64,000 nucleotides of DNA from Chryseobacterium carnipullorum (GTDB taxonomy: Bacteria > Bacteroidota > Bacteroidia > Flavobacteriales > Weeksellaceae). The first letter of the stretch is position 1. Every line of letters begins with the position of its first letter. The translations under genes were made by a program, and so were the position numbers. Below the pieces are notes generated by a model, which was not told where the DNA came from, did no database searches, and worked only from the letters and a program-made list of their open reading frames with translations. The stretch is taken from assembly GCF_900142785.1 (NCBI RefSeq), contig NZ_FRCD01000010.1, positions 147,455-211,454 on the forward strand, in the 5' to 3' direction. Below, piece after piece: positions 8,994 to 18,448 of the stretch.

Positions 8994-11450
8994 ATGAAAA
9001 AAAAATCGATCTTTTTAATGGCTGCCACCGCTACGCTTTATTTTAACAACACGTATGCCCAGGAAACTCCACAGGATAGCATCAAGACGTCTTCTATAGA
9101 CCAGATTGTTATTACCGGGAACTCCGGCCCAAAAAAGAAAATAGAATCCAGTACCGCGATTTCTACGTTTAGCGCAAAAGAAATCCAGAAACAGAATCCC
9201 ATCAGTGCTGCCGCTCTTTTACAGAGGGTTCCGGGGTTTGCTGTGGAAACTTCCGGTGGGGAAGTGGGAAATAACCTTTTTGCCAGAGGTATTCCTTCCG
9301 CAGGAGCATACGAATTTGTACAGGTGCAGGAGGACGGACTTCCGGTTTTTGAAGACGGAGCCCTTCAGTTTGCCAACGCAGATAATTTTTTCCGGGTAGA
9401 TAATTCGGTGAGCCGTCTGGAAGCTCTGAGAGGAGGTTCAGGTTCCATTTACGCGAACAATTCTCCGGGAGGTTTGATCAACTTTATTACCAAAGAAGGA
9501 AGCAATGACTTTAAAGGAACGGCTAAACTGGAAACCAGTACGTACGGATTGATGCGTACCGATATGAATTTAGGCGGAGCTTTGGTGAAGGATAAACTAT
9601 TCTTCAATGTCGGAGGGTTTTACAGAACGGATAATGGAATCAGAAAAACGGGATTCAGAGCCAATAATGGTGGACAAATCAGAATGAATCTTAAGTATGT
9701 CTTTGATAAAGGCTATGCTAAAGTGTATTATAAAAAACTGGATGACAGGAATACATTCTACCTTCCGATTCCTTTACTACAAGATGGAAACGACCTTAAA
9801 GAATTTCCTGGTTTTAATGCAAACTATGGAACCTACAGCTACAGAGGTGTAAGCCAGCTTAATATTCCACAGGCCGGCGGCGGATTTTTTAAGAGAGATC
9901 TTGAAAATGGAATTCACCCAAAAGTAGATGTGCTGGGCGCAGAATTTAAATATGATCTTGGAAATAATTTCAGCGTTCTAAACAAGACGAGATACACCAA
10001 TATCAACATGGAATATACGGGAATGTTCCCTGCAGGAGCTCCTAAACTGGCTTCTGATTATGCAACTAAACCTGTTAGTGAAGGTGGTTTGGGAATGAGC
10101 AATTATCAGTATTCTTTGGTGAGTAATGGCTCTGTAGTGAATCCGCAGTATATACAGAAATTAGGATTCTGGGCTATTGATAAGCAGATGAATAATTTCG
10201 TTAATGATTTACAGTTGAATTATAAATTTGATAAAGGAAGTGTGACGGCAGGTTTCTATAAATCCAACTGGAAATCTCATCAATATTGGAACTGGAGTAA
10301 TGTTTTAGCGACAGCTTCAGACAGGCCAACGCTTTTAAACCTTGTCAATCCATCGATAAGCCCTTCAGGTGCAGGATATTCTCAGACCTATAATGGGGTG
10401 AAAGATATGTCTTTTCTGATCAGAGATTCACAGATCCAGGGAAGTCTTAATGATGTTTATCTGAATTTAGATTATAATGTAACAGATGCTTTAAGTCTTA
10501 ACGGAGGAATGCGTTACAGCCGTGATTACTATAAAGGATATGGAGTCAATACCACAACAGCGAATCTCAATAACTCTGGTTTAACGACTGACGGAACCCA
10601 CAGTTTTGTGACGACTACAGCAGATGATAATATGGCGGTGCTGGGTAATAAGTATACCTACTGGAACTATGATATCAATAAAGTATCTTATACATTGGCG
10701 GCGAATTATAAGCTTAACAAAGGAAATGCAGTATATGCACGTTTCTCTCATGGTTTCAGATCTCCGAATGAAGAAGCTTATTATAATAATATGTCGGATC
10801 TGAGCGCTATCAAAGCGGTTGATACCAATCAGCTTGAAGTAGGATACAAATATTATTCACGTACTTTCGATATCGGAATTATTCCTTTCTATTCTACCCT
10901 TAAAAATCTTTCATTTACTGATGTGTTCTCAGACGGAACTTCAGAAAATAAATTTGCTAACACAACCAATTTCGGGGTAGAAATCGAAGGATACACAAGA
11001 CTGTTCAATAATATTCTTGAAGTGACTTTCAACGGGACGATCCAGAATCCCAAATACAAAGATTTTGTAGGAAAAAATGCAGACGGAACTACCTTTGACT
11101 ATGATGGAAATACGGTAAGAAGAATGCCTAAGTTCTATTTCAATATCTCTCCTGCAGTGAATATCACTAAAGAATGGAGAGCTTACGTAAGCATGAACTA
11201 CTACGGGAAACGTTTCCAGAACGAAGGAAATACGGATGATAATATTCTGCCTTCATTCACTGAAGTGGGTGCCGGAATGTCTTATCAGTTAGGAAAAATA
11301 CGTTTTGCAGTAGACGGAACGAATATCTTTAACACCATTGGTATTACAGAAGGAGATCCAAGATCCCAGATTACCCCGGGAACGAATATCAGAATGGCAA
11401 GACCCATTATGGGCGCTGCTGCAAGAGCATCCATCACACTGGATTTTTAA
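8994..11450 (+). CDS. TonB-dependent outer-membrane receptor, probably trehalose
   Basis: 818 aa. Signal peptide ends near NNTYAQE (about residue 23), followed by a short linker with QIVITG resembling a TonB box, a plug domain (about 45-165; GSGSIYANNSPGGLINFITK) and a 22-strand barrel ending in the aromatic C-terminus ASITLDF. It closes the trehalase operon with a 20-bp gap. There is no SusD-like lipoprotein, so this is a single-component receptor of the FecA/CUT-system kind. That it takes up trehalose is inferred from its operon partners. Confidence 0.88.
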   Translation: MKKKSIFLMAATATLYFNNTYAQETPQDSIKTSSIDQIVITGNSGPKKKIESSTAISTFSAKEIQKQNPISAAALLQRVPGFAVETSGGEVGNNLFARGIPSAGAYEFVQVQEDGLPVFEDGALQFANADNFFRVDNSVSRLEALRGGSGSIYANNSPGGLINFITKEGSNDFKGTAKLETSTYGLMRTDMNLGGALVKDKLFFNVGGFYRTDNGIRKTGFRANNGGQIRMNLKYVFDKGYAKVYYKKLDDRNTFYLPIPLLQDGNDLKEFPGFNANYGTYSYRGVSQLNIPQAGGGFFKRDLENGIHPKVDVLGAEFKYDLGNNFSVLNKTRYTNINMEYTGMFPAGAPKLASDYATKPVSEGGLGMSNYQYSLVSNGSVVNPQYIQKLGFWAIDKQMNNFVNDLQLNYKFDKGSVTAGFYKSNWKSHQYWNWSNVLATASDRPTLLNLVNPSISPSGAGYSQTYNGVKDMSFLIRDSQIQGSLNDVYLNLDYNVTDALSLNGGMRYSRDYYKGYGVNTTTANLNNSGLTTDGTHSFVTTTADDNMAVLGNKYTYWNYDINKVSYTLAANYKLNKGNAVYARFSHGFRSPNEEAYYNNMSDLSAIKAVDTNQLEVGYKYYSRTFDIGIIPFYSTLKNLSFTDVFSDGTSENKFANTTNFGVEIEGYTRLFNNILEVTFNGTIQNPKYKDFVGKNADGTTFDYDGNTVRRMPKFYFNISPAVNITKEWRAYVSMNYYGKRFQNEGNTDDNILPSFTEVGAGMSYQLGKIRFAVDGTNIFNTIGITEGDPRSQITPGTNIRMARPIMGAAARASITLDF

Positions 11451-11475
11451 ACTTATATTTATTTTCTTCATAAAA

Positions 11476-11510
11476 AAAACCGTCAGGAAATTTTCTGGCG
11501 GTTTTGCTTT
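11476..11510 (+). terminator. Terminator of the trehalose operon
   Basis: Near-perfect hairpin AAACCGTCAGGAAA / TTTTCTGGCGGTTT (two G-T pairs) starting 27 bp after the receptor stop, with a T-rich tail. Confidence 0.75.
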
Positions 11511-11620
11511 TTTGTCGAAAGGAACTGAGTGATAAGAATCAAGATTTTAGGCATCAGATACTGGATATGAGACCTCATACACTCTAAAACCCTCATACAC
11601 TCAAACTCCGCATCGCGAAA

Positions 11621-12259
11621 CTATTTGAAAAACGGATTATACTCTTTCTCAAAACCAATCGTCGTTGGATTTCCGTGTCCAGAGAATACCTGCGTCTCAT
11701 CATCAAGAATAAAAAGTTTGTTTTTAATTCCATTGATTAATTGCTCATGATTTCCTTTATAAAGATCCGTTCTTCCGATGCTTCCTTCAAACAAAACATC
11801 ACCCGAAATCATGAAACTTTGATTTTCGTTATGATAAACCACGCTTCCCGGAGAATGTCCCGGAACATGATAAATTTTAAACTTTTCTCCGTCAAGATCA
11901 AGAACTTCACCTTCACTGATGTAGGTGATATCTGCTTTTACGGGATCAACTGAGAATCCAAATCGCATTCCGCTGACCTGAAGCATATCCAAAACTTCCT
12001 GGTCCTCCTGATGCATATAAACAGGAACTTTGAAGGTATCAAAAGCCCATTGAAGACCCAAAACGTGATCAATATGAGCGTGGGTCAAAAGAATCTTCTC
12101 TATTTTCAGCCCGTTTTCAGAAATAAAACTTTCAATCGCTTTGGTTTCCTGCTCATTCATATTTCCCGGATCGATCAGCCAGGCATTTTTATTTTCATTG
12201 TAAAGGATATACGTGTTTTCGCTGGCAAAATTAAATACGAAGCCTTGGATCTGAAGCAT
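11621..12259 (-). CDS. Metallo-beta-lactamase-fold hydrolase (glyoxalase II-like)
   Basis: 212 aa cytosolic hydrolase. Metal-binding motifs of the fold are in order: THAHIDH at residues 59-65, VPGHSPGS, SGDVLF and the last His in SGHGNPT. Size and motif spacing fit the YcbL / hydroxyacylglutathione-hydrolase-like group; the true substrate is unknown. A TATTTTTG -7 element on the minus strand at 12284-12277 would start transcription about 15 nt before the ATG. Confidence 0.88.
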   Translation of the reverse strand: MLQIQGFVFNFASENTYILYNENKNAWLIDPGNMNEQETKAIESFISENGLKIEKILLTHAHIDHVLGLQWAFDTFKVPVYMHQEDQEVLDMLQVSGMRFGFSVDPVKADITYISEGEVLDLDGEKFKIYHVPGHSPGSVVYHNENQSFMISGDVLFEGSIGRTDLYKGNHEQLINGIKNKLFILDDETQVFSGHGNPTTIGFEKEYNPFFK

Positions 12260-12276
12260 AATTGTTTTTTTTATTT

Positions 12277-12284
12277 CAAAAATA
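12277..12284 (-). promoter_or_regulatory. -7 element of the MBL-fold hydrolase gene
   Basis: TATTTTTG on the minus strand, matching TAnnTTTG, 17 bp before the start codon. No TTG was found at the -33 position. Confidence 0.5.
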
Positions 12285-12315
12285 CGATATTATTAAGAAA
12301 ATCCCGATTTTTCGT

Positions 12316-12323
12316 TATCTTCG
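12316..12323 (+). promoter_or_regulatory. -7 element of the DUF5103 gene (leaderless candidate)
   Basis: TATCTTCG (one mismatch to TAnnTTTG) ends 5 nt before ATG 12329. A start of transcription about 3 nt after the element would leave almost no leader. Confidence 0.45.
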
Positions 12324-12328
12324 TCATA

Positions 12329-13543
12329 ATGAAAACTTTGCGAATACTTTTACTTTCTTTGGGCGGACTGGTTTTTGGACAGAATATCCAGAGTATCCAG
12401 CTTTTTAACCCTCAGACGAACGATGAAACGCCTGTCATAAAATTTGGAGAACAGCTGATTTTAAGCTTTGATGACCTTACCAATGCCAGTGAAATCTACA
12501 GATACACTCTTAAACATTACGATAGAAACTGGAATGATGACAATCTGTTTTTTACAGAAATTGCAACGGGAAGTCTCAACGGGCTTTTAGATCAGTTTCA
12601 GTATTCTTTTAATACGTTGCAGCCTTATACCCATTATAAGCTTACCTTCCCGAATGATAAAATTCAGCCGAAGATCTCTGGAAATTTTGAACTGATCGTT
12701 TATAAAGATTCTGCAGACAAACCATTGTTCAAAAGACGCTTTTATCTGGTGGAAGATGCGGCATCTGTTGCTTTGAATATCTCTAGGATCGCAGACGCCA
12801 AAAATCCAAATGTCAATCAGAGAGTGGAGGTGAAAGCAACCTCAAAAGCCGGAGACCTTTCTTCCAATGTGAATTCTATGACTTTGAATGTCATGCAGAA
12901 TAACAATCCCAATGTAGTGGTTAATAACCTTAAGCCAAGTGCTACTTTGGGAAATCAGCTGCTTTTTCAGCAAATGAATTTAACATTTCCCGGAAATAAT
13001 GAATTCTATTATTTCGATAATAAGAATATGAATATGGCGGCAGACATGGTAAGAGCTACAGAATTGAAGGACGGTATTAATCAGACCTACTTGCATCCCG
13101 TGTGGGCTTTCCCTCTCAATTACCAATACCAGCCAGATGTTAATGGAGCATGGTATTACAGACGAAATGATCTGGGACTGGAAAGGAATGCGGAAAGGGA
13201 GGCTGATTATTCTTGGGTGTATTTTTCTTTAGATTCCGATCCTGTGGATAAGGAGATCTACGTGATGGGTGGTTTTAATAATTTTCAAGCCGGCAAAGAA
13301 AATCTGATGCAGTATGATGCGGCCAATAAAAGATATGTAGCCAGAATATTTCTGAAACAAGGTTTCTACAACTACATTCTAGCGACCAAAGAAGGCGACG
13401 GATCGCTGAACTTCGGAGAGATCAATGGTAATTTCTGGCAAACAGAAAACCTGTATCAGGGCTTTTTATATTATGCTCCTTTCGGACGTAATTATGACGG
13501 ATTGATGGGATATGGTGAATTCAGAACGCCTATTGGGAAATAG
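12329..13543 (+). CDS. DUF5103 protein, exported
   Basis: 404 aa. Start set at ATG 12329 (MKTLRILLLSLGGLVFGQNI): it opens with a clean signal peptide, and the longer open frame upstream runs through the antisense of the neighbouring hydrolase and has none. The protein has beta-rich Ig/E-set-like character and ends with the family pattern YYAPFGRNYDGLMGYGEF. DUF5103 proteins are near-universal in Bacteroidota; their function is unknown. An outer-membrane or periplasmic location follows from the signal peptide. It is a single-gene unit with a terminator at 13621. Confidence 0.85.
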   Translation: MKTLRILLLSLGGLVFGQNIQSIQLFNPQTNDETPVIKFGEQLILSFDDLTNASEIYRYTLKHYDRNWNDDNLFFTEIATGSLNGLLDQFQYSFNTLQPYTHYKLTFPNDKIQPKISGNFELIVYKDSADKPLFKRRFYLVEDAASVALNISRIADAKNPNVNQRVEVKATSKAGDLSSNVNSMTLNVMQNNNPNVVVNNLKPSATLGNQLLFQQMNLTFPGNNEFYYFDNKNMNMAADMVRATELKDGINQTYLHPVWAFPLNYQYQPDVNGAWYYRRNDLGLERNAEREADYSWVYFSLDSDPVDKEIYVMGGFNNFQAGKENLMQYDAANKRYVARIFLKQGFYNYILATKEGDGSLNFGEINGNFWQTENLYQGFLYYAPFGRNYDGLMGYGEFRTPIGK

Positions 13544-13943
13544 TTTTGGGTGAAATGAATGCTTTTGGTAAAAAAAAATTCCTGGAATAGTAAAATAAAT
13601 AGATTAAAATTATATACAGCAAAACCATTTCGCAAGAGATGGTTTTTTTGTGAAACGATGATGAATAAATCATTTGCGATAAATCAGAGAGTCTGTTCAT
13701 TAATTAGATACAATGCAAAGCATAGTGAAAAATTAATTCACAATTATTTGATTTGCATTTAAAATTATTCATAATTATTGTTTGTTTTGATTAAATTATT
13801 TTTAGGTTAATGATCTTTTTAGGAAAAATGATAATTGGATTTTATGTATTCATATTTTAATTTGCTTATTATTTGTTTATTTATTTTATCATTTTGTTGT
13901 GAATAATTCCTAAATTAGTTTTAAAATTTTAACAAATATTATT
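13544..13943. other. 400-bp spacer before the M4 protease gene
   Basis: Holds the DUF5103 terminator (13621-13649); the rest is very AT-rich with no convincing gene. A 67-codon open frame at 13559-13762 crosses the terminator and looks random. The last 150 bp must carry the protease promoter; I see a loose TTATCATTTTG near 13886 but no exact consensus. Confidence 0.6.
13621..13649 (+). terminator. Terminator after the DUF5103 gene
   Basis: Arms AAAACCAT (13621-13628) and ATGGTTTT (13639-13646) with a 10-nt loop, followed by T residues. Confidence 0.7.
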
Positions 13944-15893
13944 ATGAAAACGAAATTTATTCTGGCAGTAAGCGTTGCAGCTTGCTCCTTTGCTTTTGGA
14001 CAAGAAACTCCATCAAAAGTAGTTCCGGGTAAAAGCGGACTTCATGCAGAATTTTTGAGATTTGATAAAAGTAGTCCCGATTTTAAGGGAGCTCCTGTTT
14101 TATTTGATGAAGCTTCGCAAAGACTGTCAGCAGGACAGTCTCGCAAGTTGGGATTGGAAAAAGATAAATTGGGCTTTGAAACCCATAGATTTCAACAAAC
14201 CATCAATGATATTCCTGTAGAATATGGAATGATGGCCGTACAGACCAAAGGAGGAAAAATTGTGGGAGAAACCGGGAAATGGATTCTTAAAATACCGGCC
14301 ACTATAGAGAAAAAAGCAAATATCTCTGAAAGTACGGCATTGCAGAGTGCTTTATCTTTTGTAGGAGCTGATTCTTATAAATGGCAGAATAAAGAAGAAG
14401 AAGAATTTATAAAAAAAGAATCTAAAAATAATGATGCAAGTTTTGCTCCAAAAGGAGAATTGGTATACTATTCGGATCCTTCAGATGAAAAGATAGGAGA
14501 TCTCAAGCTTGCCTACAAATTCGATATCTATGCAGAAAAACCATTAAGCAGACAATATGTTTTTGTGGATGCCAAAGATGCTAAAGTTTTAGGAACTAAT
14601 GCTTTGATTCATGAAACCAATGCTCCGGGAACTGCTACAACAGGTTACAGTGGAAACAGATCTATTGTTGCCGACTCATATAATGGAAGTTATAGATTAA
14701 GAGAAACCGGAAGAAATGGAGGAACTGCTGTAGAAACATACAATCTTAAAAAAGGGACCAGCTATGCATCAGCTGTAGATTTTACAGATACCGATAACAA
14801 TTGGAACAACGTAAATACAAATAAAGATCAATATGCTACTGATGCCCATTGGGGAGCTGAAATGACTTTAGATTATTTTTATACCAAATTTGGAAGGAAA
14901 AGTATAGATAATAATAATTTTGCGATTAAATCTTATATTCATTACTCAACCAATTATTTTAATGCATTTTGGGACGGTTCCAGAATGACTTACGGAGACG
15001 GTAGCTCTACGACAAACGGAGGTAAGCCTTTAACCGCTCTTGATGTTTGCGGCCACGAGATTACCCATGGTTTGACTACTAAAACCGCAAACCTTGCTTA
15101 TCAAAGAGAGTCAGGAGCCTTAAATGAAGGATTTTCTGATATTTTTGGAAATACAATAGAACGTTGGGCAAGACCAACACAAGCAAGCTGGAAATTAGGA
15201 GAAGATTTCAGTTATGTAATCAGAGATATGGCCAATCCTAATGCGTATAGCCAACCGGATACTTATTTAGGAACCTACTGGAAAGCTACGACAACATCGG
15301 GTTGTTCAACTCCAAGCCAATCCAATGATTATTGTGGAGTACACACGAATTCCGGAGTCCTTAATTTCTGGTATTACTTACTGGTAACCGGAGGAACAGG
15401 CACCAATGATAAAGGTTTTGCTTATAATGTGTCAGCAATAGGAATAGATAAGGCAGGAGCCATTGCTTATAGAACACTGACCAATTATCTTACTTCTTCT
15501 TCCACCTATGCTAATGCAAGAACTTATTCACTTCAGGCCGCTGCAGATTTATACGGTGCCGGAAGTAATGAAGTAACACAGGTGACCAATGCCTGGAATG
15601 CAGTAGGTGTTGGTGGCGGTACTTCGGCAGCAGGAAAAACAGCTGCAGAGGCTTCACTGTATACCATCAGTCCAAATCCTGCAACTGATAAATTTACGGT
15701 TCAGTTCGAAGGAAAAGAAGGAAAAGGAATTGTAGAATTGGTGAGTCTTACCGGAAAAAGAGAGATTTCTGAGAAATTCAAAATGACCGACGGTTTAAAT
15801 AAAGTAGATATTCAGCTTCCATCTGCTATACTTTCAGGAGTATATATTGTTTTGGTGAACGGACAAAAAGCAGGAAACCTGATCAAAAAATAA
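13944..15893 (+). CDS. Secreted M4 metalloprotease (thermolysin type) with T9SS sorting domain
   Basis: 649 aa zinc endopeptidase. Order: signal peptide ending at FAFGQE (about residue 20), FTP/PepSY-type propeptide (about 30-220), M4 catalytic domain with HEITH at 371-375 and the third zinc ligand E395 in GALNEGFSD, then an extra C-terminal domain. The last 75 residues match the type A T9SS sorting domain (YTISPNPATDKFTV, then the LSGVYIV strand and a basic end NLIKK). It is therefore expected to cross the outer membrane by T9SS. Likely role is extracellular protein digestion. Single-gene unit with a strong terminator. Confidence 0.95.
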   Translation: MKTKFILAVSVAACSFAFGQETPSKVVPGKSGLHAEFLRFDKSSPDFKGAPVLFDEASQRLSAGQSRKLGLEKDKLGFETHRFQQTINDIPVEYGMMAVQTKGGKIVGETGKWILKIPATIEKKANISESTALQSALSFVGADSYKWQNKEEEEFIKKESKNNDASFAPKGELVYYSDPSDEKIGDLKLAYKFDIYAEKPLSRQYVFVDAKDAKVLGTNALIHETNAPGTATTGYSGNRSIVADSYNGSYRLRETGRNGGTAVETYNLKKGTSYASAVDFTDTDNNWNNVNTNKDQYATDAHWGAEMTLDYFYTKFGRKSIDNNNFAIKSYIHYSTNYFNAFWDGSRMTYGDGSSTTNGGKPLTALDVCGHEITHGLTTKTANLAYQRESGALNEGFSDIFGNTIERWARPTQASWKLGEDFSYVIRDMANPNAYSQPDTYLGTYWKATTTSGCSTPSQSNDYCGVHTNSGVLNFWYYLLVTGGTGTNDKGFAYNVSAIGIDKAGAIAYRTLTNYLTSSSTYANARTYSLQAAADLYGAGSNEVTQVTNAWNAVGVGGGTSAAGKTAAEASLYTISPNPATDKFTVQFEGKEGKGIVELVSLTGKREISEKFKMTDGLNKVDIQLPSAILSGVYIVLVNGQKAGNLIKK

Positions 15894-15909
15894 ACTTTAA
15901 TATATTTAA

Positions 15910-15948
15910 AAAAGGGGCACAAAATTCATTTTGTGCCCCTTTTGTTTT
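15910..15948 (+). terminator. Strong terminator after the M4 protease gene
   Basis: A perfect 15-bp stem (15910-15924 with 15929-15943, core GGGGCAC/GTGCCCC) with a 4-nt loop and T-rich tail. It could also act on the convergent ferrochelatase transcript. Confidence 0.9.
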
Positions 15949-15962
15949 ATGTATTGAAGAAA

Positions 15963-16991
15963 TTAGACCAGATAAAAATCATTCAGCTTTTCTTCGCACA
16001 GTATTTTTACAACATCAATCCAGCGGTCTTCATCATTCAGACATGGAATATAGTGGAAACTTTCACCACCTCCATGCTGAAATTGTTCTTTACCCTCCAC
16101 TGAAATTTCTTCCAGGGTTTCAAGACAGTCAGAAACGAAGGCCGGACAAACAATAGCCAGATTTTTCACTCCCTTTTTAGGAATTGTTTCTAAAGTCTCA
16201 TCCGTATAAGGCTCTATCCATTTGTCTTTTCCTAATCTCGACTGGAAAGAAACAATGGTTTTTTCTTTGGGAAGATTTAATTTTTCAATAACAAGGCTGG
16301 TCGTTTTATAACATTGATGACGGTAACAAAACTTATGGCTCGGGTTACTGTCTCTTGAGCAGCAGTCATTAAGATTACAGGTATGGGTGGGATCTGTTTT
16401 GTAGATATGCCTTTCCGGAACACCATGATAAGAAAACTGCAACGCATCGAAATTTTCAGGAAGTTTTTCCCTGATACTTTCTGCGAGACAGTTGATATAA
16501 ATATCTCGGTTGTAAAAAGGCTGGATATAAGTAATCTTTACCTTCGGGAATTTCTTTTTTCTTACCTCTTCAGCCTTTTCAATGACTGTTTCCGTTGTAC
16601 TCATCGCATATTGCGGATACAATGGGAAAAGAACAATCTCGGAAACTCCCTGATCAACTAATTTCTGAATTCCTGCTTCAATGCTGGGCTGAGCATATCT
16701 CATTCCGATTTCTACAGGAACATCAACGATTTTCTGAAGTTTTTTCTGAATTTTTTGAGTAATGACAATTAAAGGAGAACCTTCATCCGTCCATACTGTT
16801 TTATAAGCTTCTGCAGATTTTGCTGGTCTTGTTTTAAGAATAATTCCCTGAACCAACAATGCCCGGAAAAACCAACGGTAATCAATCACCTTTTCATCCA
16901 TCAGGAATTCGTCAAGATATTCCTTTACATCATTGACCGCCGTTGATCTTGGCGATCCCAGATTTACCAGTAAAATTCCTTTTTTAGCCAA
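15963..16991 (-). CDS. hemH: Ferrochelatase
   Basis: 342 aa; inserts Fe2+ into protoporphyrin IX in the last step of haem synthesis. It has the family start GILLVNLGSP, the catalytic His189 in FSYHGVPERH and the conserved ETLEEI (291-296). A cluster of Cys residues (205, 210, 211, 222, 227) lies in an insert just after the catalytic His, a pattern seen in several bacterial ferrochelatases. It is the last of three co-directional genes (Nfu, FMN reductase, hemH) with gaps of 9 and 11 bp, joining iron-sulfur assembly with haem synthesis. Confidence 0.95.
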   Translation of the reverse strand: MAKKGILLVNLGSPRSTAVNDVKEYLDEFLMDEKVIDYRWFFRALLVQGIILKTRPAKSAEAYKTVWTDEGSPLIVITQKIQKKLQKIVDVPVEIGMRYAQPSIEAGIQKLVDQGVSEIVLFPLYPQYAMSTTETVIEKAEEVRKKKFPKVKITYIQPFYNRDIYINCLAESIREKLPENFDALQFSYHGVPERHIYKTDPTHTCNLNDCCSRDSNPSHKFCYRHQCYKTTSLVIEKLNLPKEKTIVSFQSRLGKDKWIEPYTDETLETIPKKGVKNLAIVCPAFVSDCLETLEEISVEGKEQFQHGGGESFHYIPCLNDEDRWIDVVKILCEEKLNDFYLV

Positions 16992-17002
16992 TATTTTTAA
17001 TT

Positions 17003-17539
17003 TTAATTATGTGAAACAGCGTTTTCAAAATCTGTTATCAATGTTGATACTCTGGCAAAGGTATTATTTTCAACCAAGCCATCGTTAAATTTCCCCTTTA
17101 TACCTTTGATTAAAAGCTGATGCTGATCTTCTATTGTCGCCCCCAATGTTTTCAAAATCATTATTAATTCTTCGTGCCCTTTTTCTCCGTTGGCAGATGC
17201 CGTAATTACAGCAACTGGTTTTTCGGAAAAAAGAGTAGTGGAAACGCACCATTCCAATAAGTTTTTCAACCTGCTGGGAATACTGAAAATATATTCCGGA
17301 GTAGAAAATACAACCCCTTTTGAATGTTCGATTTCCTTTCTGATCTTCACTACTTCATCCGGAATATCCGTATCAGTTAATGAAGTATCAAAATGTGGAA
17401 GTGTAGAAAGATTATCATACAGATGGAAATTAATATCCGTATCTGAATGTTTTTCCAGAACCTGTTCCAGTAATTTATGATTGCTTGAATGTTGTGTAGC
17501 ACTTCCAACAATGATCAAAATCTTCTTTCCGGATATCAT
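17003..17539 (-). CDS. NAD(P)H-dependent FMN reductase
   Basis: 178 aa flavodoxin-fold protein. The phosphate loop GSATQHSSN near the N-terminus and the FSTPEYIFSIPSRLKNLLEW segment match the FMN_red (chromate/azo reductase-like) family. It may supply reduced flavin; the physiological substrate is unknown. Between an Nfu-type scaffold gene and ferrochelatase in an apparent operon, which hints at, but does not prove, a link to iron handling. Confidence 0.88.
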   Translation of the reverse strand: MISGKKILIIVGSATQHSSNHKLLEQVLEKHSDTDINFHLYDNLSTLPHFDTSLTDTDIPDEVVKIRKEIEHSKGVVFSTPEYIFSIPSRLKNLLEWCVSTTLFSEKPVAVITASANGEKGHEELIMILKTLGATIEDQHQLLIKGIKGKFNDGLVENNTFARVSTLITDFENAVSHN

Positions 17540-17548
17540 TACGATTAA

Positions 17549-18427
17549 TTATCCGTTGACAGCTTCCACTCTCTCTACAAGATCCGGAACGAATTGTTTT
17601 AGAATATTTTCAATTCCGTTTTTCAAAGTAGCGGTAGAACTCGGACATCCTGAACAAGCGCCCTGTAAAAGCATTTTAGCAGTTTTGCTTTCCTGATCGT
17701 ATTCCATCAGGGAAATTTTTCCACCGTCGTTTTCTACTGCAGGAGCTACATATTCATTTAAGATATCTGAAATTTTCTGCTCATCATCTGTATAATCTCT
17801 GTTGATGATTTTTTCAACAGGATTTTCATGTTTCTGAGGTTCGATCGTTGAAATTTCGCCTCCGTTCTGAAGATATTCAGCAATGAAACCGCGAACAGCC
17901 ATCATCACCTGATGCCATTCTACAGAATCATCTCTTGTCACGGCAACAAAATTATCAGAAATAAAAATTTCCTTAGCGAAATCAAATTCATTAAAGATCG
18001 CTTGTGCTAAAGGAACTCCTTCCGCAGCCTCTACTGATTTTACTTCCACAAAACCGTCAATAAGCATTTTGCTGGAAACAAATTTCATCGCATTAGGATT
18101 AGGCGTCATCTCTGCATAAATCTGATACATTTCCTTCTTTTTCTGAAGGTAAATTCTCGGATTAGCCAATAATTCATCCTCAATCACATTTTTAAGGCTG
18201 TCAGCTACATGTTCCCATTCTATTGTATCCTGCTTTGCAATCGCTACAAAATTTGCAGTAATGAAAATTCTTTCCACAAAAGGATAATTGAAAAGTTCCT
18301 GGGCTAAAGGAATTTCTGAAATATCTGAACTTCTGTCCAACTCTAAAGAGCCCGGGATCAGGTTATAATCCGCGACAAATTTCATCACTTTCGGGTTTTC
18401 AGTTGGTTCTATAAGTATCGTACGCAT
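17549..18427 (-). CDS. Nfu-type iron-sulfur scaffold with duplicated N-terminal domain
   Basis: 292 aa. Start set at ATG 18427 (MRTILIEPTENP); the open frame continues upstream into a low-complexity spacer and that part is not family-like. Two tandem Nfu N-terminal domains occupy about residues 1-85 and 95-180 (NPKVMKFV and NPNAMKFV mark the two copies), followed by a NifU C-terminal domain with the cluster-binding GACSGCPSS (Cys258 and Cys261). It should receive and pass on [4Fe-4S] clusters in the cytosol. A TATTTTTG -7 element on the minus strand at 18456-18449 fits a 19-nt leader. Confidence 0.9.
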   Translation of the reverse strand: MRTILIEPTENPKVMKFVADYNLIPGSLELDRSSDISEIPLAQELFNYPFVERIFITANFVAIAKQDTIEWEHVADSLKNVIEDELLANPRIYLQKKKEMYQIYAEMTPNPNAMKFVSSKMLIDGFVEVKSVEAAEGVPLAQAIFNEFDFAKEIFISDNFVAVTRDDSVEWHQVMMAVRGFIAEYLQNGGEISTIEPQKHENPVEKIINRDYTDDEQKISDILNEYVAPAVENDGGKISLMEYDQESKTAKMLLQGACSGCPSSTATLKNGIENILKQFVPDLVERVEAVNG

Positions 18428-18448
18428 TTTTTCGTTAAATTTGAGATA

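Noticed and set aside
12011..12328. Upstream extension of the DUF5103 frame
   Set aside because: It is antisense to the MBL-fold hydrolase gene; the signal peptide at 12329 and the promoter at 12316 mark the true start.
13559..13762. 67-codon open frame after the DUF5103 gene
   Set aside because: Crosses the terminator hairpin at 13621-13649, has no signal, domain or ribosome site, and its residues look random.
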